Below, one piece after another: positions 42,701-54,700 of a stretch of 64,000 nucleotides of DNA; within the stretch, counting starts at the first letter, position 1, and every line of letters begins with the position of its first letter. This DNA is from Accumulibacter appositus (GTDB lineage: Bacteria; Pseudomonadota; Gammaproteobacteria; Burkholderiales; Rhodocyclaceae): NCBI RefSeq assembly GCF_035440685.1, contig NZ_DAORMW010000012.1; one strand, 5' to 3'. A program made the position numbers and the translations under genes. A model generated the notes under the pieces. The model searched no databases, had not been told where the DNA came from, and saw only the letters and a program-made list of their open reading frames with translations.

Positions 42701-45700
42701 TGCGGCCAGCCTTTACGTCGACGCCGCTGACTGCTGCCGAGGCGGGTCAGGCGTACAGCTACCAGGCGCTCGCCGCCGACCCCGACGGTAGCGCCCTGGC
42801 TTACCTCCTGCTCGATGGACCAAGCGGCCTGCAGCTTGATAGCCAGACCGGCATCCTCGCGTGGCTGCCAAGCGCTACTAGTCCGGCCAGCGCGTCAGTG
42901 CTGCTGCGCGCCTACGACACGCGTGGCGGCTTCGACACGCAGGCTTTCGTCATTGAAGTGGCAGGCGCCAATCGTCCGCCGGTGGTTTCCGAGCTACCGG
43001 CCGAGATCGAGGGCAAGGAGGGCCAGTCGCTGCTGGTCGCTCTTTCGGCTCAGGATCCCGACGAGGATTTCGTCCAGTACTTCGCCAACAACCTGCCCCC
43101 GGGAGCGGTTTTCGATCCGCTGCTGCAGGCCATGGTATGGACGCCGGATTACGAATCGGCGGGCACCTACAACAATGTCGAACTGGTGGTGACCGACGGC
43201 AAGGCCTCGGTCACCCGTTCCTTCACGCTGGTGATCAAGCCCGATAACGCCCCGCCGGTAGTCAAGCCGGTCGCCGAACGGACGATCCGGGAAGGTGATC
43301 CCTTGCGTCTCCAGTTGCAGGCGAGCGACGTCGATGGGCAAAAGCTGAAATTCTTTGCCAATGTTCTGCCGATAGGAGCGTACCTCGATCCGAACACCGG
43401 TGTTTTGGAATGGACGGCCGGCTTCACGCAGGCGGGCGACTACCTGCTCAAGCTGGGCGCCAGCGACGGCGCCAAGTCGTCGGAAACCGAGTTCCGCGTA
43501 CACGTGCTGAACGTCAATGCGCCCCCGCGTTTCGACGAACTGGGCTCGTGGATTAGCTTCGAAGGCCAGCCGCTGAACTTCCGTGCCTTCGCTTTTGACC
43601 CCGACAATCCCGGTTTCATCCCGCAGGATAGGCAGAGCAGCGGCACTCTGACGGTACAGGAAGGTGCCAATGCGACGGTCACCTACGTCGCCACCGATTT
43701 GCCTCCAGGAGCCAGCTTCGACCCGCTAACCGCGATGTTTAGCTGGCTGCCGGACTATGCCGCAGCCGGCGAATACCGCGTACGCTTCACCGCCACCGAT
43801 GACGGTAACGGCAGCGGTTCGCCGCTGACTTCCGAGATCCTGGTGCCGATCAGCATTCGCAACGCCAATCGCGCCCCGGAGCTTGCCGAGATCGCCGCGC
43901 AGAGCGTTCAGCGCGACGCCGTCTTCGAGCTGCCGGTGAGCGCCAGCGATCCGGACGGCAATCCACTGACGCTGAGGGCGACCGGCCTGCCGGCCTTTGC
44001 CAGCTTCGTCGATCATGGCGACGGAACGGGTAGCTTCGTCTTTGCCCCCCGCTCCGGGGACCGCGGTGACTACGAGATCGCGCTGACGGCGACCGACGAC
44101 GGGGACGGTCAAGGGGCGCTCTACGCGCAGTCATTCACCCGGCGTTTCATTCTCTCCGCACGTTCGGCCTCCGAATCGCCGCTGCTGGCGCCATTGGGCG
44201 ACAAGGTGGCACTGGTCGGGCAGAAGCTGAGTTTCACGATCAATGCCAAGGACCTGGATCAGGATGCGCTGGTCTTCGCAATGGCCAATGCGCCGGCCGG
44301 CATGACCCTCACGCCGCAGCCGACCTATGGTCGCGCACTGGTCGAGTGGACGCCGACGACCGCCAGCCTTGGGCAGAGCTTCGATGTGCGCTTCACGGTC
44401 ACCGACAACGGCAATGGCGGCGTGACGGCGGCGAACACTGCGTCGCAGGTGGTCCGTATCAAGGTTCGCAACACCAACAGCACCCCGGTCCTGGCGCCAG
44501 TGGGCAATCTGGTCCTCGCCGAGGGACAGGCTTTCAGCCTGCAACTGGCAGGCGTCGATGCCGATGGTGACCTGCTCAGCTACGCGGTCGGCAATCTGCC
44601 CGCTGGCGCCAGCTTCGATACGCGGCAAGGAATCCTTACCTGGACGCCGAGTATCTTCAGCGCCGGCGTCTACCCGGGTGTTCGCTTCTCGGTCAGTGAC
44701 GGCATGGCCGAAAGCGCCGAGACCGTGAGCCTTACCGTCCAGAATACCAATCAGGCGCCGATCCTGCTCTCGCTGTTCCCGCAGACCGGGCGCGAGGGTG
44801 CGCAGGTGCAGTTCCAGCTGACCGTCGGCGATGTCGACGGTGACCCGGTGGTGTTCAGCGCGCTGACGCCGCTGCCTGCCGGTTCGCGTTTCGACGCCCG
44901 AAGCGGACAGTTCAATTGGACGCCGAGCTACGAACAGGCCGGTGACTACAGCTTCAGTTTCTCGGCGCGCGATCCCTACGGAGCGACCAGCGAGACGACG
45001 GTGACTCTGGCGATCGCCAATGTGAACCGGGCGCCGACGCTGAGCGTTTCGAACCATGTGGCGCTTCTCGGACGGCCGCTGGAGTTCCAGATTGTCGGCA
45101 AGGATGCCGATCTGGGCAGCGCACTCAGCTACAGCGCCAGCGGTCTGCCCGAGGGAGCGACTCTCGATGCCGCGAGCGGCATTCTGAAGTGGACGCCTGC
45201 TGCCGGCCAGGCCGGTGACTACCTGGTCATGGCGCAGGTGTCGGACGGTCTCGTCAGCACCGCCAGGCCACTGCTCATCCGCGCCGCGCTGACGCCGCCG
45301 GTGCCGAGCGTGATCATCGAGAACACGCCGAGTTTCCCGGTCATCCCCGGCCAGGAAGTGCTGGTGCACGTGATCGCCGAGAGCTTCGGTGCGATCGCCG
45401 GCCTGCGGCTCTACGCCGATGGCGTCGAGGTACCGCTCGATAAGGACGGTCGCGCCTACATCACGACCACCGGCGTCGGCAAGATCGCCTTGCGTGCCGA
45501 GGCGACCGACGTCGACGGTTTCCTTGGCAGCGGCAGGTCGTCGATTCGCGTTCGCGATCCGCTCGACAAGAGCGCGCCGACTCCGTCGTTTGCCAGCCAG
45601 CTGGCTTTCGCCCAGATTCGCCAAACGACCGCGCTGATTGGCAGTACCGGAGAGCCGAATGTCGATTCGTGGACGCTCGAGATCGCCCGCCACGGCGAAA

Positions 45701-48700
45701 CGCATTATTCGCTGCTGGCAAGCGGCGACGCCGCGGTCGACAACAGCGCTTTCCTGCAGCTCGATCCCTCCAGTCTGGCCGACGGCTTCTATACGTTGCG
45801 TCTGCAAGTGGTGGACCTGGGAGGACGACGCGGCGAGGCGAGCATCGATATCGAGATCGACTCGCTTGGCAAGCAGCCGCAGCTCTTGCGGCTGGAGAGT
45901 GATTTCATCCTCAGCGTTGCCGGCCACGACCTGGATTTCGCGCGCAGCTACGATTCGCTGGCCCGGTCGATTCCAGGCAGCTTCGGCGATGGCTGGCGGC
46001 TCGCCTTCCGCGACCTCGACCTGCAGACCGACGTCTCGCTGACCGGCCGGGAAACGGCCGGCGTGCTCGGTACCTTTGCCGATGGCCAGCGAATCTTCCT
46101 GACGCTTCCGGACGGTCGGCGCACGTCCTTCACCTTTGCCCCACAGAAGCAGACGATCCCGGGTCAGACCTGGTATCTGCCGGCTTTTCTTGCCGATGAC
46201 AATAGCGGCTGGTCGCTTGAGGCGCCGGCCCGTGCCCTGCAGCGCGCGGGGTCGAGTTATTTCGATCTGCTGACGGGCGGGGGTTACAACCCGGCCAACG
46301 CGCTTGGCGCCGACTACGTCCTGGTCGCTCCCGATGGCACCCGCTACAGCGTTGCCGACGGTGAAGTGCGCGAAATCGCCTTTGCCGATGGTGTTCGCCT
46401 GTGGGTCAGCGACAGCGGTATCCTTGCCAGCAATGGCGAGCGCGTGCAGTTCTCGCTCAACCACCAAGGCTCCATCGAGCGGGTCGTCGCCGCCGACGGC
46501 CGGCAGTTCCTCTACGACTACGACGCGCTCGGTCGCTTGGTGGCGGTACGCGACCTGGAAGCGGCTCGTTCGCTCCGTTACGGCTACGAAGCCGGCGCCC
46601 TCGGACGTCTGGCGATGATCAGCGGCACTGCTGGCGGAAACCTCTTCGCCTACGGCGCGACCAGCGTCACCCAACAGGCGATCACCGGCGATCTGGGTTC
46701 TTCGCTTGGCTATCTGGCGACGCCGGTCGGCGGCCAGCTCGCGGCCGGCGAGAAGGCTCACTACGCCTTCACTTTGCGCTCGTCGGAGCTGGCGTCCACG
46801 GCCAGCGGTGCGGTGTACCTTGGCCTGATCGTCGAGGGCAGCAACGGCCTGGTGCCAGCGGTGCCGGTATTGCCCGGGCTTGTGCCCGTGGCTGCGTCGG
46901 TGCAGGGTAGCCGCGCCGTCGCGCTCTACAAACTCGATCGCGCTGGCCTGATGCCGATCGAGATTGCTGCCGTGACCGCGGGCAGCTACAGCCTGTCGCT
47001 GTTCGTCGCTGGCGATGCCAACCGTGACGGCAAGGCTGACGGCAACGACGCGCTCCTGCTCGCTGCTGCTGCCGGCTTGAGGAGTGGCGATGCGGGCTAC
47101 GCGCTGGCCCTCGATGCCGATGCCAACGGCGTGATCAACGCGCTTGACCTGCAGATGCTGATGCAGAACATTGGCTTTACCCCCAATCAGGCGCCGGTAG
47201 TGGTCGCCAGCGCGGTGAAAACGCACGCCGATCTGGACGTCAGGGCGCCAGTGGCGACGTTCGTGAGCGACCCGGAAGGCGACGCTGCCTTCTTCTCGAT
47301 TGTTGGCGCGAGTCATGGTACGGCGCGCCTGTCCGGTGACGGCCGCTCGGTGATCTTTGCACCCGAAACCGGTTTTGTCGGCAATGCCGACTTCACGATT
47401 CGCGCCGATGACGGCTTTGGACAAACCATCCAGACGATCGCCGTGACGATCAGCAACGCGCCGCTGACGCGGATCGACTTTGTCGAGCGTGGGCTGCGGC
47501 TGAACCTTGGTGAAGGCCGGCAGATCAGCCTGGTAGGTGACTTCGCTGATGAAAGCGGCGTCGATCTGCCGGCTTCGTACGTCACCCTGACCAGCAGCAA
47601 CCTCAGCAGTGGCACGATTGTCAGCGGTGGGCGCGTGACCGCCCTGGCCAAGGGTTCCGGGGTGGTCGTCGCCGAGCGCGGCGATCTGCGGGCGGCGACC
47701 TCGTTTACCGTCGGCACGCCTAGCGAAACCGTCGCCGCCTACATTTTCGGGATGGGCATCGATGTTTACCCAGGCGCGGTAACGCTGGCCGCGAACGGGG
47801 GGCAGCGGCAGATTCTGGCCAAGCTCGGCGGCCAGGTTGACCTGGCGCCGGCGAGCAGCGGCACCGTCTACTTTGTCAGCGACGATCGCGTACTGAGCGT
47901 CTCGGCCGATGGCCTGATCACCGGCAAGGCGACAGGAACGGCGACCGTTACGGTAATCAACGGCGCCGGCGAATTCGTTCTGCCGACCAAGGTCGAAGCA
48001 CCGATCAGCGGCCCGGCCGTGCTCGGCAGTCTTGGTGGCATCGTCCAGGGTGCCGACGGCTCCATCGTCGCGGTAGCGCCCGGTTCGCTGCAAGACAACG
48101 CGCAGGTTTCGATCGCCGCCATTGGCGACCCGGCCAGTCTGCCCTTGCCAATGCCCAAAAACATGCCCCTTGCCGGAGCCTTCAGGCTCGAGGTCGGCGA
48201 TGGCAAGCTGGCGACACCGGTGCAACTGGCTATTCCGACCAGCGGACTGGCACCCGGCACCAGGGTCGTCTTCATGCGTTACGCCGAAGTGCCGATGCCC
48301 GACGGGACGCTGCTGCCGGTCTGGCTGCAGGAAGAAGCCGGCGTCGTCGGCGCGGACGGTATTGCGCGTAGCTCGTCGCCGCCATATCCGGGTGTCTCCA
48401 TCTCCGGCACTTACGTCTGTGGCGTCGCAGATTCGAGTTTTGGAGAGATCCGCGGCAAGACTTACGCCACCTTCCCGTCGGGAATCAGCGACGGTGGCTC
48501 GTCCTTCGCGGTTCTCTCATCGCTCGCTGGAGGGTCGGCCATTGGCGCCGCCTTCTCGTTGACGTCCGGATTCATCATGACCGCGTTGTTCGGGGCGCGC
48601 CAACTGCAGATCATTTCGGTACCGGAAGTGGGCCTGCCGAAAGAGACGCTGGTTGGCGTCCAGATCGATCCCGGCAAGGTCAGCGACTACTCGATCCAGG

Positions 48701-51700
48701 TCGCCAACCCCTACAACCCGACGACATCGCCGGCTACCGAACCGTTCATTAGTGCGGCGCGTCTGGTATTCCGTCCGGCAGTTGGCAACGCTGGTGGCTT
48801 TTCTCCCTTCGTCGAGATCAGGGGCGATCGCTTCACCTACGACAATGCGCCGGCCCCGGCCGCGGCCAAGGCCGGCAGCCAGATCGCCGACCTGATCGTG
48901 GTCTTCGAGTCGCCTGACGGTCGCACTTACGAAGTCCATCCGGACGCTTCGAGTACTCCCGGCTACGTGTACGTGGCGGTGCCGCAATCGATCGCCATCG
49001 GCACGGCGAAAGTTTTCGTCAAGCGACCACAATATCTCAGCAACAACGGGGCTTGGGACCTCCGGGTCGAGAAGGCCAGTAATCGCGTTCAACTCTCATA
49101 TGACGCGCGCTACATCTTCGGCGGTGTGGCTGGCAACAAGGTGCTGGTGATCGACGGCGAGACCAAGGACCTGGTGGCGCGTGTTCCGGTCGGCAGCGCC
49201 TATCAGGTGCCCCGCGCGGTAGCCGTCAGCCCGGACAACACCCGTGCCTACGCGACCATACGCTTCTCACCCCTCGTCGGCGTGGTCGATACCGTCGCCT
49301 TGCAGGCGGTCGATGCAGATGGCGATCCGAGCAACGGCGTGAGCAGCATTGCCTTGCTGCCGGACGCGCGGCCCTTCTGGATTGCCATTGCCAAGGGCGG
49401 CGCGAGAGCCTACGTCTCCGACGAGATCGCCGGGCGAATCTACGTGCTCGATATTGATCCATCCTCGGCGACTTATCACCAGCTGGTGCGGACCCTCGAC
49501 GTCGCGCCGGCGCCTTCCGGTCTGCGCGGCATGGCGATCAACGCCAACGGCACGCGCCTGTTCGTGGCGGCGCCGGACAAGGCGCTGTTCGGCGGCGCCG
49601 GCAACAGCGACGGCAAGGTCTTCGTGATCGACGTCGACGAGGCCAGCTCGACTTATGGCGACGTCCTGGAAGTGTTGCAGGCCGGCGCCGAGCCGTACAG
49701 CGTGTCGGCGACCAACGACCCGAATGTCATGCTATACACCAATCGACTGTCCGACGCCAAGGGTGTGGTGATCGTCAAGGGCGACGTCGGCAGCTACACG
49801 CAGACCACCGTGTCCATGAACCTGGGGTCTGTCAGCGACTACTTCGACGTCAACAACGCCATTTCGGTGGTCTTGTCACCGGACGGCGAATACGCTTTCG
49901 TCTCGGGTTTCAACGTCTACATCCAGGACAACCCGTCGCACGACCCGAACTACGACCCCTTCCATCCGGCGGGCGGCAACGTCGGCATCATTCGTGCTCC
50001 GCTGAGTGCGACGCCCAAACTGGTTGCGGCAACGCGTCCGATTCCGATGTCCTGGCCGGACAATCTGGCCCTTTCGCCGGACGGCAATACGCTCTACAGC
50101 GCCTACCGCGGGCAGGGGGTTGTGATGGGCTTCGACGTGCACGCGATGATCGCCGCGGTGAACAACCCGGCTTTCGCCGGGCAACTCGACCGCAAGCCGA
50201 TCGACGATCTGGATCCGTCGATCAATGTTCGCTCGAACTTCAAGATCATCGAGCCGGGCAACCGCTTCAGGGACCCGGTCTTCGGCGTGCCGCCAGGCGC
50301 TACCAACGGCCCGATCGGCGCCGGCGTGCTGCCCAGCGGTCTGGTCGCCCAGGGCGGGGCTTCGCTCGAACTGCTGGCGCCTGCCGCCGGTGAGCAGGCC
50401 AGCAACCTGACGCCGACTTTCTCGTGGTTGGTGAAGGGTTTCGAGAACGCCAAGAGCCGGCTCTACGTGAGCACCTTCCGCGGTAGCGACGGCCTGTTCC
50501 CGCGCGACCTCGGGAACTCCGATCTCAATGCCAACCGCATCTTCTCCTCCGACCTGCTCGACGCGAGCAGCATCGACGCGCAAGGGTCAGCGATCTTCAT
50601 CAAGGGCCTCGCCGCGCAACTCAAACTCACCGCCGGCCAGCAGTACTACTGGGGAGTCGAGGTCGTTTCGCCGGCCGGCACGGTCGTCGCGCGCGACTGG
50701 CGGGTCTTCAAGACCGAGGCCTACCGGGATTCGTCGAAGCCGTTCAGCAGCGTCACCCTGCTGACGCACGGTTTCCAGCTTTCGCCGACGGCTCCGACCA
50801 ACGTTGCCGACAGCCTTGCCGCCTTCATCGAGATGGCCGAGAACATCGCCCGCGCCGGTGGCGAGGGCGTGGCGGCGCTGTACCAGAAAACCTCCGGTCG
50901 CTGGTTGGTCTTCTACAATGGTGCGAGCTTTACCACCGGCGTCGATCTCGAATCGGTCCTCGACTCGCCGTCGCTGGCTGGCAAGCCGGTGGTGCTGGTC
51001 AGCGACTGGTACGACGAATCGGATTTCCCGACCAATGGCTTCAGCGAAGCGGCAGCCGACGCGCTTTATTCGGCGCTTGCCCGCTTGAACTTCAATCTCG
51101 GGGGCAACAAGCTGTTCGGCTCGCCGATTCATTTGATTGGCCACAGCCGCGGCACGGTGGTCAACAGCGAAATCGCGCAGCGCTTCGGCATTGGTGCTCC
51201 AACGGTACGCCTGTCGATGACTTCGCTGGACGTGCACGACTTCAACCAGCCGTCGCTCGACATTCCGGTTGGGCAGTACATCCAGTTGTTTGGTACGGGC
51301 TTGAGCGCCGTGGGTGCCGGGCCGCTGGGCGCGCTGGCGCAGGCGTGGGGATACCTGCCGACCAACAGCGTCATTCCGACTGGCAACTTCCTCGATCCCG
51401 ACGTGCAGCGCTGGAGCAATATCGATTTCGCCGAGCACTACTACCAGATTCTGGCGAGTCACACCGCACTGCCGGTCGGGGGCGGCATCGTATCGACGCC
51501 GAATGGTCGCTACGTTCCAAATTTCGACGTCAGCATCAACCTCAACGGCCGCGCCGGCTTCACCACCGACGACGGACTGGCGACGCTGACCGCTCTCAAC
51601 AACCACTCACTCAGGCCGGGTGGGCCGCACAGCCGCGTCTGGCGCTGGTATGGGGCGACCACCGATCTGTCCGTGACCGAGTTCGCCAGAGGGGGCGAGC

Positions 51701-54700
51701 CGGTTTTTCGTCGCCTCGCGGACAAGGATGCGATTGAGTTCCAGGGTGTCAGTATCCCGTGGTACAACGCCCAGTCGTTCGCCCTCGGTTCCGGTCCGTG
51801 GGAGGGTATTGGAACCGGCTGGGCGTTCTCGCCGCAGGGCGGCGTGCCCTTTGCCGGCACGCCGAGCGGCACCCGCATCCCGGTGAGCTTCGACAACAGC
51901 GAGACGATCAATCCGTCGGGCCTGCCGGTGCCGTCGGTGTTCAATGGCGATTTCGAGGAGGGCGCGCTCAATCGCAGCTGGCTGCTGCAGTACTCGGCGG
52001 GTGGCCTGGCGACCAATCTTTCCGGCGACCTGCCGGGCTGGTCTTTCCACGGCGGCGGCTTTCAGACAACGCGCACGGCGTTCGAAGGCGACCGGCTGGT
52101 CGCCCTGGCCAACGGCACGCACGCGGCGATGCTCGACAACGACAATTCGTGGATTCGGCACAACCGGATGGTCGTTCCCGACTGGGCCGAGTACCTCAGT
52201 TTCGACCTGCGCGTGGTCACCGCTGCGGCTGGCGAAACGCTGCGCGTTCAGGGTTACTCGCCCGATACGCAGCTCTGGTTCGACCTCGGATCGGTGGCGC
52301 TCGACAGCCAGGGGGCGAGCTTCGGTAACCGCCTACTGGCGGTTCCGGTGGATTTCCGCGGCGCCGACCGGATGCTGCGTTTCGAACTCAGCAGCGGGGG
52401 CTCGGCGGATGCCGAAATCTGGCTCGATCGTGTTCAATTCATGCGCGGGCTGGTTACCGACAGCACTACCGATCCGAACGACAGGGGCGTTTTCTTTACC
52501 GATACCTCGACCGGCCCCACAACCGGTCTGTTCAGTCAGTGGGTGAAGCTGAGCAATCCTTTCGCCGACCCCTTCACGGTTACCGTGACTACCGACCCCA
52601 ACGACTTCCTGGTCTTCGTTGACAGTGGCGTCGAAAAGCTGCTCAACGACAATCAGGCGCACGCGCCGCTCTACGACGGTCTGGTGGTCAACCCGGGCGG
52701 CACCCTGCAGCTGGACCTGAAGGCGCAGTTCAACGACAACTTCATCAAGACCTACCTCGACGCCGACATCCCGATTTTTAAGACCGCCTTGAACTTCAGC
52801 ATCACGATGGCCAACGGCAGTTTCCGTGACGAAGTGGTCGATCTCTTCTATTTGCCCGATTTTGCCGACGGCGATGCCAGCGATGGCGTGTGGACCTTCA
52901 TGGACACGCTCGATGGCAAGACGCGCACCCTCGGTTTCGATAATCTGGCGCATGTAGATGTCAAGCCGGTGTCCAATCCGACCGGCCTGTTCTCGGTCGA
53001 CATCGTCGGGGATATCGCGCAGGGACTCAAGTACCAGTCCCACTACACCAGCCCGATCGACGATTTCGCCGAATTCCAGATCGAAGAAGGCGGCCGCAAG
53101 CTGGGGCAGATCAAGCTCAAGGCGCGTGCGGTGGAGCAGCAGACGGTCGGCGTTTCGCTGGCGACGCTACGCACGATGGTGCAGGCGATTCGTACCGAGT
53201 ATGACCAGTGGCTGGTCGATCCGACGACGCCGGTGCATGATCCGAACGGCTTCCTGAATGCCAACTACGGAATTTTTGCCGGTCTGTTCTCGCCGGTGAT
53301 TACCGACGCCGAATGGGCGGACGTGCTGACCGGCTTCCACAATGTCTTCGGCAAGGACCCCAATGTCCTGGGGCCGGGGTACCCGGCTTCGATCTATCTG
53401 CCGAGCATTCAGCGAAACGAGTTTTCCTACGCCGAGAATGGCCTCAATCCGATCGTGATGATCAACCGGCCGTGGGTCAACGCTACCGATAACGCGTCAC
53501 GCAGTTTCGCTGGGATCGATTTTGCCTACACCACTTTCGAAAACAAGCTCACCAAGGCGGGGGTTGGTGCCGGCAGCTTCGGTGGCAAGGTACTGCGCGA
53601 AGATATTTCGATTGCCGCCAGGCGCTTCCTGCTGTCACAGGTGGTCAATCCGGTGCGTACCGGCGCGATGGCCGGCGGCAAACCGATGACCCTGGTCGTC
53701 GATGGCATCCTGCGCGCCTACCTGTCCGCCGGGTTTACCCGGCAGCAGGTCGGCGCAGCCTTTGGCTGGGTCGTCGGTCACGAATTGGCGCACAACCTCG
53801 GGCTGTTCGACGAGTACGTCTACAATCCCTTCCAGCCGGTGCCCCGCGACGGCGGCGCCAACTTTATGTCGACTGCCAATACCGTGGCCGTCGGCAACCG
53901 CCAGCGTGAAGCGCTGCATCTGGCGATGGACAATCCCGAGACGACGGTTTCCCTGGCTGGCACCAATGCGCTGCTCAGCTGGTATCTCGACCTCAATGCG
54001 CTCGACACGTCTAACCGTCCCACGCGCGTAGCGCAAGCGCTGGCCCCCGAGTTTGGTGACGGCGACGCGCAGTCCGATCCGCTGACTGCGTTGCTGGCCT
54101 TCGTTGGCATGCAGGGTTCGGCGACCACTGAGGTCCCTTCGGGATCGCTGCTGCGCAACGGCACGGTTCATGCCGGCATCGTTAACGGCAGCTTCGCCGT
54201 CGGCGACGTAACGGCGATTGATTTCGGCTGGACGGCCGTCGGTCAGGCCGGGGTGGTCAATGGTCAGGGTTTTCTCAACGAGGACTCGCGCCTGGCTTCG
54301 CGCCTGGTGCAGACCTTCAGCGTTCCCGAGCAGGCACAGCTGTTGCGCTTCGAACTGCTCGGCGCCGATTTCGTCGCCAACGGGCAGGGGCCATCCGATG
54401 CCTTCGAAGTCGCACTGCTCGATATCGCCGGCAACGCCGTCGTCGGCACCATCCCGACGGGCGATAGCGATGCCTTGTTCAACCTGCAGGCCGATGGCAC
54501 GGTTTTCGCCGCCTCGTCGGTGAGCGCGATCGGGTTGAGCGACCGTAATGGCGGTACGCTGCCAGCCGGTCAGCCGGTGACGGTGAGCATCGACCTGAGC
54601 GGCATCGCCGCCGGCACGGTGTTGACGCTGTACTTCGACCTGCTCGGTTTTTCCGGCGCCGCGAGTCGGCTGCGCATCGACAACGTCAGCATCGTCAGGG

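Noticed and set aside
45840..46710. RHS toxin
   Set aside because: Only a short YD-like run exists, with no RHS core cleavage motif or C-terminal toxin domain and no immunity gene.
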